The notes under the pieces are model-generated. The model worked only from the letters and a program-made list of their open reading frames with translations, was not told where the DNA came from and ran no database searches. Below, piece after piece: positions 55,255 to 62,433 of a stretch of 64,000 nt of DNA. The translations under genes were made by a program, and so were the position numbers. This DNA is from Dryocola clanedunensis_A (GTDB taxonomy: Bacteria; Pseudomonadota; Gammaproteobacteria; Enterobacterales; Enterobacteriaceae): the NCBI GenBank assembly GCA_038405435.1, contig JBBYHZ010000001.1, one strand, 5' to 3'. Numbering within the stretch: position 1 is the first letter of the stretch; each line of letters starts with the position of its first letter.

Positions 55255-55437
55255 GAGCTAACGGAACAGCTGCGCCAGTTTGAGGCCAGGAGATTAATGA
55301 CGAGGCAGGTATTAGCGGAGGCACCGCCTGGAGTGGAGTATCAGATCACGGCGTTAGGAAAATCACTGTACCCCAGCCTTTATTCGCTGGCGGGGTGGAT
55401 GCGGGAGAATGCTCCACATCTTTCTCTGGCGCATTAA
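55255..55437 (+). pseudogene. HxlR-family regulator remnant, C-terminal 60 codons
   Basis: The plus-strand frame reads ELTEQLRQFEARRLM, then TRQVLAEAPPGVEYQITALG and SLYPSLYSLAGWM, and stops at TAA 55435-55437. This is the HTH wing and C-terminal helix of HxlR-type regulators. Upstream is an in-frame TAA and no matching N-terminus, so the gene is truncated. Confidence 0.6.
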
Positions 55438-55465
55438 GAGAAAGCTTGTGGAGCATGAGGGGGCT

Positions 55466-56140
55466 TTATAAACCCTGTTTTGCGTATTCCGGCGAGCGCG
55501 GACCGTACAGCATGCCGCTGCCCGTCCCCGCAGCCAGCAGCCGCGTGCTGGTGATGGCCGCTACATCGTGAGCCTTATCAAAAACGGTATCAGAGATCTG
55601 ATTCACCGCCGCCGCAATAAGCGTGCCTAACAGGCTGTTATTGTTGTTATACCCTTTCTTTTCGTTTGAGGATGCGGAAGCGCTCCCTGTCCACAGCTCT
55701 TTCCCACTGCGCACATCAACAAGCCGGGCCTTAGCCGCCACGCGCGTTTCGCTATCGATCACCTGATATGAAGTCCCATAATCGGTCACCGTCAGATACA
55801 ACACGGCATCGGCACCAAAGATGGAATGCAGCTTCGCAAGGCTGACGGAGTTGATATCATTCGCGTGCGTTACCCCATTATGCTTAAAGGTTTCTTCCAC
55901 AACGGCAACCGGGAATACGTAGTAGCCCGCCTCTGCCAGCGGAAAAGTCACCTCTGAAATAAAACCATAGCCTGCACTCACGTCCGGAGAGTCATTCTTC
56001 GGCATCAGCACCAGTATGCTGCGCGGCTTACTTTCCCTGAACGCTGAATAATCTTGCTTATCAGCGCCTGAATTGGTCTTTGCGCATCCGCTTAACAGCA
56101 GTGCCAGAGCGAGGCTTGTAACAATGCTAAATAATTTCAT
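55466..56140 (-). CDS. DUF799 lipoprotein (GNA1162 family)
   Basis: 224 residues. Lipobox LLLSGC with Cys at about 19. Conserved ESKPRSILVLMPKNDSPDV, LHSIFGADAVLYLTVTDYG and a C-terminal LLYGPRSPEY-like GMLYGPRSPEYAKQ identify the DUF799 family. A Neisseria member, GNA1162, is a surface lipoprotein with a TolB-like N-fold. It overlaps the DUF4810 gene by 4 nt. Third gene of a conserved trio; function unknown. Confidence 0.8.
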   Translation of the reverse strand: MKLFSIVTSLALALLLSGCAKTNSGADKQDYSAFRESKPRSILVLMPKNDSPDVSAGYGFISEVTFPLAEAGYYVFPVAVVEETFKHNGVTHANDINSVSLAKLHSIFGADAVLYLTVTDYGTSYQVIDSETRVAAKARLVDVRSGKELWTGSASASSNEKKGYNNNNSLLGTLIAAAVNQISDTVFDKAHDVAAITSTRLLAAGTGSGMLYGPRSPEYAKQGL

Positions 56141-56499
56141 TTCAGGCTTCCTTTTCCTTTGCTCATCAGAAAATCAATATAGGAGGCGGACTCCGGAAAT
56201 AGCTGCTTCTCCAGATTAAATTCAGCCATCGCGTCGTCCATTTTTCCTGCGTTGCTAAACAGCAGACCCAGCTGCGCATGCAGACCCGGCGGCACAGGTT
56301 TGGCAGATGCCTTTGCCTGTTCAACAAGTTTTTGCAGCACGGCAATTTGTTCGGCTGGAGTGGTATCGCCTTTGTAATATTGATAAATCGCTTCCTGGTA
56401 GCCATCCCACTTATAAATTTCTTTTGGTGCCTTGCTGTTCTGGCAGCCGACCAGGCAGGCCGACAGCAGGCAGAGCAATACAAAATTATTCCTTTTCAT
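56137..56499 (-). CDS. DUF4810 lipoprotein
   Basis: 120 residues. Lipobox CLVGC. Conserved YKWDGYQEAIYQYYKGD and a TPR-like pair (PPGLHAQLGLLFSNAGKMDDAMAEF). Second gene of the CsgG-DUF4810-DUF799 trio, 11 bp after the CsgG-like gene. Probably a periplasmic scaffold for its two neighbours (inferred). Confidence 0.8.
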   Translation of the reverse strand: MKRNNFVLLCLLSACLVGCQNSKAPKEIYKWDGYQEAIYQYYKGDTTPAEQIAVLQKLVEQAKASAKPVPPGLHAQLGLLFSNAGKMDDAMAEFNLEKQLFPESASYIDFLMSKGKGSLK

Positions 56500-56510
56500 T
56501 ATGACTTCCT

Positions 56511-57185
56511 TTATTTCGCAGTTGGGGTCCAGGTATGGTTTTCAATCCCGTTAACCAGATCGTTCACGGCCTCGCGAATAGCGAGATCCAGCACCTTGCC
56601 GTTTAACGTTGAGTCGTAGCTTGCCGTACCGCCGAAGCCAATAATCTCACGGTTAGACAAGGCGTATTCCCCGGCGCCCTGAGCGGAGTAAACCACTTCG
56701 GAGGTGTTAACATTCACCACGTTGAGCGCAACTTTGGCATAGGCCACCTGAGATTTTCCGCGTCCAAGAATGCCGAACATCGCGCGGTCGCCGGTTTCTT
56801 TGCGGCCAAATTCAGTGACGTCGCCGGTAATGACGTAGTCAGCCCCTTTCAGCTGCTGCTGTTTGCCGTTGATGCCAGCTTCGGTTTTTATCTCCTCCAT
56901 GTTTGTCCGATCCATGACGCTAAACCGCCCGGTCTGCTGCAGGTGGCTCATCAGGATGGTCTTTGACTGATTGCCAAGGCGGTCGACGCCATCGGAGAAG
57001 ATGCCGTTCATATAGCTCGAACGGTTATCAAACTTGCCGACGCTAATCGGGCTTTTGGGCCCGCTATAGCTGGTGTTGTAAGACGCCACCTTTTCAACCG
57101 CCAGCGTTCTGGATGATTCAGACGCGCAACCAGCTACCATTAGCGCCGCGCAAACGGCACTGACCGCGATCAGTTTGTTTATCAA
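56511..57185 (-). CDS. CsgG-like outer-membrane-associated lipoprotein
   Basis: 224 residues. Lipobox LMVAGC. CsgG/HfaB domain features: SHLQQTGRFSVMDRTNMEEI, LKGADYVITGDVTEFGRK, YAKVALNVVNVNTSEVVYSAQG. In CsgG itself these surround a secretion pore, but here no curli genes accompany it. First gene of the trio; a 57186-57500 AT-rich region upstream probably carries the promoter. Confidence 0.83.
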   Translation of the reverse strand: MINKLIAVSAVCAALMVAGCASESSRTLAVEKVASYNTSYSGPKSPISVGKFDNRSSYMNGIFSDGVDRLGNQSKTILMSHLQQTGRFSVMDRTNMEEIKTEAGINGKQQQLKGADYVITGDVTEFGRKETGDRAMFGILGRGKSQVAYAKVALNVVNVNTSEVVYSAQGAGEYALSNREIIGFGGTASYDSTLNGKVLDLAIREAVNDLVNGIENHTWTPTAK

Positions 57186-57596
57186 GATAAATTCCTTTTC
57201 TGAGTGATTGTTATTATTAATTGATGCCAGAAATATAACTAAGAGTTATATTTTTATTGCCAATACTTCATTTATAATGTTGCTGAATTGGCCCCTTTTT
57301 TATATTTCAGCAGCGACAAAAACACCAGCACAAAGATAGATTCAGACATATCATTGAGACTTTAATTATTTATTTATGTCAAATAGTCTCATTTATCGCG
57401 CGGAGCTTTTCATGCATTCATAAAAGGAATATTTATGACATCAAGCAATGCATTTTTAATATATTAATTTTCTATAGTTTCTCGCGATGTATAGTTCCCT
57501 GATATCCATCAGAAGGGTGGTGTACTTTAGCCAGCCCAAAGGTTATGCCGGTTAAGAGGTTGCAGGGTCTCGATAGTTACGCTGGGGTCAGAGCAT
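57186..57596. other. AT-rich gap between the lipoprotein trio and the CDI remnants
   Basis: No gene visible. Very AT-rich up to about 57480 (promoter of the CsgG-like gene), then more balanced sequence that may be decayed symE-associated DNA. Confidence 0.4.
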
Positions 57597-57597
57597 C

Positions 57598-57708
57598 ATG
57601 CAGACGCTGAAGAAGGTTTGTAAGATCCTGGTCCGCAAGAAGCGGCAGATCACTGATTTTTATGGCGAAGAAGGCATATTTTGGGAAGTGGGGCTGATGG
57701 CTAATTGA
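57598..57708 (+). pseudogene. symE-like remnant, copy 2
   Basis: The plus strand reads MQTLKKVCKILVRKKRQITD, then drifts out of frame. It matches at DNA level the C-terminal end of the longer symE remnant at 61762-62034, including a shared CTGATGG and CTGACAG at the end. Truncated at the 5' side and frameshifted. It converges on the immunity gene at 57756, in the same relative place as copy 1 to the main cdiI. Confidence 0.7.
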
Positions 57709-57713
57709 CAGAT

Positions 57714-57742
57714 AAAAAAGCTCCCGGCGCAGAGGGCCGGGA
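57714..57742 (-). terminator. Intrinsic terminator after the orphan 2 immunity gene
   Basis: On the minus strand TCCCGGC-loop-GCCGGGA is followed by GCTTTTTTATC. It ends transcription 14 bp after the immunity stop. Confidence 0.82.
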
Positions 57743-57755
57743 TTTATACTTCAGA

Positions 57756-58130
57756 TTATTGGCTTATTCCTAAGCGAAACATTTCGGTAGGGAATAAAGC
57801 TTGTATTATCACTTCATTATTAAAAATAAATAATTTTGGTGACAAAGCTGTGACGTCGTAAATATTTTCAGCGATCAGGCTTAACTTTGATCTAAAAACA
57901 GGAATATCTGCGTCATCTGCAAAAACGAATACATGATCATTTTCTATATGATGCGCGATGATGAGGGCGTCAATGCTCTCATAATCTGTATGTTTTATTG
58001 CTGACCAAGTAACGCTTCCTTTTGCAAGAGGATATTTATTGAGAATATCAATAGCCTCCTGCTGAGCTTTACCCTCAACTATATTAAAATCAGCACTTAG
58101 TGCTTCTCGACACTCATCAAACAAAGTCAT
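57756..58130 (-). CDS. Putative CDI immunity protein of orphan module 2
   Basis: 124 residues, acidic, AT-rich, no signal peptide, no family I recognise (VTWSAIKHTDYESIDALIIA). It lies 5 bp downstream of an orphan CdiA-CT frame, and its base use is unlike the conserved CdiA part. Size and position are those of CdiI. Confidence 0.7.
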   Translation of the reverse strand: MTLFDECREALSADFNIVEGKAQQEAIDILNKYPLAKGSVTWSAIKHTDYESIDALIIAHHIENDHVFVFADDADIPVFRSKLSLIAENIYDVTALSPKLFIFNNEVIIQALFPTEMFRLGISQ

Positions 58131-58135
58131 TTACT

Positions 58136-59314
58136 CTACCTGTTTAGCTGTTTCAATATAGATTCAAAAGACTTCTCATTACCTTCAAAAGGTATGACTT
58201 GCTTCACTGCTTTTCCTGGCCCTTTGCCCTGAGAATAATCCCATATATTGATATGTGTACCCTTCTCAGGATCATAATCTACACGCCAACCTACTTTTCC
58301 ATCACTAGATTGACGTCCAATAACTTTTCCATTCCCGGCACTTACTTCTAAACGGCCAATAACTGGCTTAGAATTTACACCTAAATTGCCAACGAGATCC
58401 AATGGCTTGTTTCGAGCACTTTCCCAATTCTTTTCTGGTTTAAGAGTTTGTTCGATTTTAGGCTGAGTACCTACTTTCGCCTTATTGATCCCGCCAAACG
58501 CCGATGCCGCAGCACTTGCAACTATACCTGCCTGAACTTCATCCAGACCATATTCTTTCTTAAGCGCTTCAGACACTTTATTAGTGGCCACAACACCTTC
58601 AGCCTGCATCTGATGCGCCCAGGTCGCTGTCAGATCGTAGACCATCTTGATCGGGATGTCTTTGCCAAGTGCATTATCAAGAGCCTGCTTCACAGCCATG
58701 CTATCGGCCAGAACATCACCGTATTTCTGCTGACAGATGGCCGGGCTGTTTGCACAGTCGTTGATCAGCTGCTTTTGTTGCGCAGTACTCAGCTCTTCGT
58801 ACTTTTTAACGATCCCACTACAGTCACCGCCGCCAGCCTGACAGGTCTTCATTTCGGTAGACCAGGCATCTATCTGTTTACTGCTCAGATAGTTATTCTC
58901 AACCGCATTTTTCCCGGCTGCTGCACCCGTGACCGCACTTTCCGTGCTGTTTCCCGCCAGGCCGCCTGCCAGTCCTGCGGCAAGGGTGGAGAGCGCGGCA
59001 ATGCTCTGCTTCTGCTCTTCTGACAGGTCGCTGCGTTTTACTCCCGGGTACAGCTGCTGGGCAATCAGTTCGCCCGTGGCGGCCCCTGTCGCGCCCGCTG
59101 CGGCATTATGGCCCTGCAGCTCGGCCACCACGCCGCCCAGAATGGCGTGGGCCACTGCGTTCGCCGCTTTGTTTTCCTCACCGACCTGAAGCTTAATCTG
59201 CTCATCAAGACTTGGCACAAGTCCAGTTACCGCAGCCAGAGAATCAATCGCGCTTACCGCTTCATGGAATCCCTTGATATCACCAGGTTTTGGCGCAAAT
59301 CCAGCACCAAACAA
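58136..59314 (-). CDS. Orphan CdiA-CT module 2 (pre-toxin plus toxin)
   Basis: 392 residues from ATG 59314. A short N-terminus (MFGAGFAPKPGDIKGFHEAVSA) has no counterpart in the other modules. From EQIKLQVGEENKAANAVAH on it equals module 1 up to VENN (codons at 58892-58903). After VENN comes a different toxin of about 250 residues: a Cys-containing entry segment (MKTCQAGGGDCSGI, NDCANSPAICQQKYGD) and an end domain with VGWRVDYDPEKGTHINIWDY and a final SFESILKQLNR. That end resembles RNase-type toxin domains of Rhs/CdiA proteins, but I cannot name it firmly. No secretion signal or stalk, so it is not secreted unless recombined into the main cdiA. Confidence 0.75.
   Translation of the reverse strand: MFGAGFAPKPGDIKGFHEAVSAIDSLAAVTGLVPSLDEQIKLQVGEENKAANAVAHAILGGVVAELQGHNAAAGATGAATGELIAQQLYPGVKRSDLSEEQKQSIAALSTLAAGLAGGLAGNSTESAVTGAAAGKNAVENNYLSSKQIDAWSTEMKTCQAGGGDCSGIVKKYEELSTAQQKQLINDCANSPAICQQKYGDVLADSMAVKQALDNALGKDIPIKMVYDLTATWAHQMQAEGVVATNKVSEALKKEYGLDEVQAGIVASAAASAFGGINKAKVGTQPKIEQTLKPEKNWESARNKPLDLVGNLGVNSKPVIGRLEVSAGNGKVIGRQSSDGKVGWRVDYDPEKGTHINIWDYSQGKGPGKAVKQVIPFEGNEKSFESILKQLNR
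58892..59203 (-). repeat. 312-bp pre-toxin repeat, copy in orphan 2
   Basis: Nearly identical, with only a few mismatches, to 60487-60798. It runs from the VENN codons back to the EQIKLQV codons. Both copies are 312 bp. Confidence 0.9.
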
Positions 59315-59453
59315 TGCGTATACTGCAACCTCAAAGGTTCTGTTCTACCCTCGGTGTTACTGATTACACTCCATCAACCATGAAAAATTAGAAAATATTG
59401 TTGGAGAGTATTCATTCTGAACATTACGCTCAAGTCAAAGTGTTATATAAAAA

Positions 59454-60068
59454 TCAAAGAAGTGGTGATATATACTTTTCATGCCCCACTGCAACTATTT
59501 CACAAGAATTATCATCTGCATACCCCATAGGGAATAATACGATACCATTAAGACTCTCAACAAAATCCAGCCAAGATTTTCTTCCTACCCACTCTTCAAA
59601 GATGGGGACACTCAAATCTTGACTCAATAATGTGAAATACACATAATCATCGCGATTCAATAATATTTCCAATGTTTCTTGATCATCAGCCTCGACATTT
59701 GCGACGCCGCTTAGAACAAACCCATCACCAACGTCTAATAAAAAATCTTGTTTATTTGAGATAGCATCTAAACGAAGGCCTTCATTCCTTAGCAAGCCCC
59801 AAGTTTTTTTATATTTTACTACTGCAGATTTCGGTTGCTTTGCAGACATCTCTATCATCACAAATAGTACCATATGTTTACTATCCGTTAACCTAGCTAT
59901 CATGGCTTTTAGTAATTGCACGCCATAATTTCGTCTCGTTATACATGGCACTTCCCAGCTAATAGCCGAAAGATTATATGATGAAATGCCATACCGCCGA
60001 CTGAAGTTTGCTATTTCATTAGCTTGCTGGATGTCTTTTGCACATCTGATAATAATTTCAGTAGTCAT
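59454..60068 (-). CDS. Putative CDI immunity protein of orphan module 1
   Basis: 204 residues from the ATG at 60068 (MTTEIIIRCAKDIQQANEI), which overlaps the toxin stop by 11 nt. An ATG at 60119 lies inside the toxin gene and was rejected. AT-rich, no signal, no family I recognise. Adjacent overlap with the nuclease-like toxin marks it as the cognate immunity gene. Confidence 0.72.
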   Translation of the reverse strand: MTTEIIIRCAKDIQQANEIANFSRRYGISSYNLSAISWEVPCITRRNYGVQLLKAMIARLTDSKHMVLFVMIEMSAKQPKSAVVKYKKTWGLLRNEGLRLDAISNKQDFLLDVGDGFVLSGVANVEADDQETLEILLNRDDYVYFTLLSQDLSVPIFEEWVGRKSWLDFVESLNGIVLFPMGYADDNSCEIVAVGHEKYISPLL

Positions 60069-61725
60069 AATGGTTCCCGTTAGGATCGTTAAAATGCGGC
60101 CCTCTGTTTTGTGGATCATTTACACCAAAACTATGGCCTCCAGCATCGTCTCTAATGTAAACTTTTTTAGTTCCACCGCCTTCCTTAGGAACCGTGAACT
60201 CATAAATCAAGCCTGGCTGCAAGTTATCACGCTTATCACGATTTAGATAAACGTTACTTGGATTTTGGGTGACAGGTATTCCAGCCTGACGTTTCGCTTC
60301 TCTAAAAGCCCCCTTTCTACCAGCACCTTCTGGAGCCATGTTTGCAGGACGGCTATCCTTACCCCCTCCCTTTTGTACCTTACCATCCTCATCAAGAACT
60401 TTAGCATTCTGATTGAACAGTGGATTAATATCGATTATATCCACTGAACGCAGTCCAAGGCGCTTCTCGCCTTCCTTGCTCAGCGCATTATTCTCAACCG
60501 CATTTTTCCCGGCTGCTGCACCCGTGACGGCACTTTCCGTGCTGTTTCCCGCCAGGCCGCCTGCCAGTCCTGCGGCAAGGGTGGAGAGCGCGGCAATGCT
60601 CTGCTTCTGCTCTTCTGACAGGTCGCTGCGCTTTACTCCCGGGTACAGCTGCTGGGCAATCAGCTCGCCCGTGGCGGCCCCTGTCGCGCCCGCTGCGGCA
60701 TTATGGCCCTGCAGCTCGGCCACCACGCCGCCCAGAATGGCGTGGGCCACTGCGTTCGCCGCTTTGTTTTCCTCACCGACCTGAAGCTTAATCTGCTCCG
60801 CCAGATACGGCGCTGCGGCACCCGCGATGACCGCTCCTGCGCTTCCCCCTGCCAGCCCCTGAAGCGCGCCGGTCGCCGCCTGAATTCCCCGCTGGATATC
60901 GCTGCCGGTTCCCCACTGCTTCATGGCCTGCTTATAACTGGCCGTTTCGCTCAGCGCCCTGTTATAGTCGTTCCATTCCTTCTGTGGCGCGCCCTTCTTC
61001 GGCTCTTTTTTGCCTGTCTTCTCCAGCTCCGCCTTGCCTGCGTTTATCGCGATAATTTTCCCTTCAGTACGCGCAATGTCCCCGGCCTGGCTGCCTATCT
61101 CGCCTATCGTCTGGGCTATCTCCAGCCGCTTCTGCTCTTTCTCCTTGTCGAATATCGGGCTGATGCTGCCGTTGGCGTGCTCCGTATCGCGGCTCAGTCC
61201 TGACACCTCCTGCTGCTGGCTCGCTTTGTCGCGGATGGTGATGCTGCCGTCTGCAACCGCCGAACGCGTTGTCCCTTCTGCATCGCCGCCGCTACCCAGA
61301 TTCGTCAGCGTGTTCATGGCCATATTGCCCATGAACTGGTCGGCGACGTTGCCGCCCGTGCTGAAGCTCCCGCCGCTGTGGCTGACGTCATACTCCGCTT
61401 TATTGTGGAGGCTGCTCCAGCCCAGCGTCCCGGTATCAAGGCTGTTATTCCCGGCGTCTGCCGTGCTGGCTATCACCGCCCCGTCCAGCCGGGTATGCTT
61501 CCCGACCGTGATGTCGAAGCCGCCGTCGCCCGCAAATATGCCGCTCTGCTCAATAACCGAGTCGTAGTTGCTGCGCATTTTGTCCTGGCTGACGCTCAGG
61601 CTGGCCGAGCCGCTCATCGAGCCAAAGGAGAAGCTGGCTCCGCCGCTGACGCTGCTCTGCCTGCTGTCGTAGCGGTCGCTGTCCTGCTGGCTGCTGATGG
61701 TCAGGTCGCGCCCCACGTCCGCCAC
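60058..61725 (-). CDS. Orphan CdiA-CT module 1 with HNH-type nuclease toxin
   Basis: 555 residues from a GTG at 61725. The frame opens at an in-frame TAG at the junction near 61763 and has no N-terminal signal or stalk. Order: CdiA repeat end (QDSDRYDSRQSSVSGGASF), a pre-toxin region nearly identical to the main CdiA, a variable linker, then VENN (60487-60498). The toxin follows: GRKGAFREAKRQAGIPVTQN, DDAGGHSFGVNDPQN and RGPHFNDPNGNHYDY. The His-rich pattern fits HNH/endonuclease VII-type polymorphic toxins (Tox-HNH-EHHH-like), so DNase activity is likely. It is a reserve cassette unless recombined. Confidence 0.78.
   Translation of the reverse strand: MADVGRDLTISSQQDSDRYDSRQSSVSGGASFSFGSMSGSASLSVSQDKMRSNYDSVIEQSGIFAGDGGFDITVGKHTRLDGAVIASTADAGNNSLDTGTLGWSSLHNKAEYDVSHSGGSFSTGGNVADQFMGNMAMNTLTNLGSGGDAEGTTRSAVADGSITIRDKASQQQEVSGLSRDTEHANGSISPIFDKEKEQKRLEIAQTIGEIGSQAGDIARTEGKIIAINAGKAELEKTGKKEPKKGAPQKEWNDYNRALSETASYKQAMKQWGTGSDIQRGIQAATGALQGLAGGSAGAVIAGAAAPYLAEQIKLQVGEENKAANAVAHAILGGVVAELQGHNAAAGATGAATGELIAQQLYPGVKRSDLSEEQKQSIAALSTLAAGLAGGLAGNSTESAVTGAAAGKNAVENNALSKEGEKRLGLRSVDIIDINPLFNQNAKVLDEDGKVQKGGGKDSRPANMAPEGAGRKGAFREAKRQAGIPVTQNPSNVYLNRDKRDNLQPGLIYEFTVPKEGGGTKKVYIRDDAGGHSFGVNDPQNRGPHFNDPNGNHYDY
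60487..60798 (-). repeat. 312-bp pre-toxin repeat, copy in orphan 1
   Basis: Partner of 58892-59203. It encodes EQIKLQV through VENN in orphan module 1. Confidence 0.9.
61085..61594 (-). repeat. 510-bp CdiA repeat, copy in orphan 1
   Basis: Nearly identical to 63491-64000 of the main cdiA at a fixed offset of 2406 bp, with scattered substitutions only. Homology continues past the window edge. Confidence 0.9.
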
Positions 61726-61761
61726 AACTTTGTTCCCGCTGACCTGCGCCCCGCTCTTTTT

Positions 61762-62034
61762 CTACTCCTTCAGGCAATCCGCCCTCACCATCAATCTGAA
61801 GGGCTACAGCTGGAGGATGCGGGATTCCTAACAGGAACGCCTTTAAAGATTCGCGTGACGCCCGGTTGCCTGGTGCTTACTACTGAGAAATCATTACCTG
61901 CGCCGCCGCCAGAGCAGGAGATCATTCAGACGCTGAAGAAGGTCTGTAAGCTCCCGGTCCGCGAACAGCGGCAGATCACTGATTTTATTGAGATGATCAT
62001 GGCGAAGAAGGCTTCAGTCGGGAAGTGGAACTGA
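61762..62034 (+). pseudogene. symE-like remnant, copy 1
   Basis: The plus strand gives SymE-type sequence in two frames. First comes YSFRQSALTINLKGY, then after a one-base shift near 61803 LEDAGFLTGTPLKIRVTPG and QTLKKVCKLPVREQRQITDF to TGA 62032-62034. The N-terminus is missing where the orphan CdiA frame joins. SymE is an AbrB-fold toxin usually silenced by an antisense RNA, and its relatives are common beside Rhs and CDI loci. As read here it is broken. Confidence 0.75.
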
Positions 62035-62051
62035 TGGTTGGCTGACAGGTC

Positions 62052-62080
62052 AAAAAATCCCGCCGACTAAGGGCGGGATT
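62052..62080 (-). terminator. Intrinsic terminator after the main cdiI
   Basis: On the minus strand ATCCCGCC-loop-GGCGGGAT is followed by a T-run (TTTTTG). It matches the place of the terminator at 57714 relative to its immunity gene. Confidence 0.85.
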
Positions 62081-62114
62081 CAATATCAAAGCATACCTAT
62101 ATAATGATTTATGG

Positions 62115-62420
62115 TCAGTTTTCCTTTCTTAGAAAAACACTACAACCCTGTTTCAGTATAATTGGCTCTGGATAATCAAGCCTTTTTATAATGGTCTCTA
62201 TATCAAAATTATCCTCAAAATCTGCTATGACTTCTGTTTCAACTATAGAGATATTCTCTTCATCATCGCGCCGGACTTCCCCATCAATAAAAAAATACAG
62301 CATAATTTTATCATCCACGATATCTACCGCTATATTTCTCATATTTTGAGTAATAGCCCCAAGAAGAGCAGACTGCATTGATAACTTTAATCTTTTTAAA
62401 TATTCATGATTATTTTTCAT
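62115..62420 (-). CDS. cdiI: CDI immunity protein of the main CdiA
   Basis: 101 residues, start at 62420 with GGGAGG seven bases upstream. Acidic, AT-rich, no signal peptide (NIAVDIVDDKIMLYFFIDGE, VIADFEDNFDIETIIKRLDY). It lies 13 bp after cdiA. By position it neutralises the toxin encoded upstream; I recognise no family. Confidence 0.78.
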   Translation of the reverse strand: MKNNHEYLKRLKLSMQSALLGAITQNMRNIAVDIVDDKIMLYFFIDGEVRRDDEENISIVETEVIADFEDNFDIETIIKRLDYPEPIILKQGCSVFLRKEN

Positions 62421-62433
62421 TATAGCCTCCCGA

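Noticed and set aside
61378..61780. Plus-strand frame that fuses to the symE remnant
   Set aside because: The upstream part is antisense to the orphan CdiA sequence. Only the part after about 61762 resembles SymE, so it is a chance fusion.
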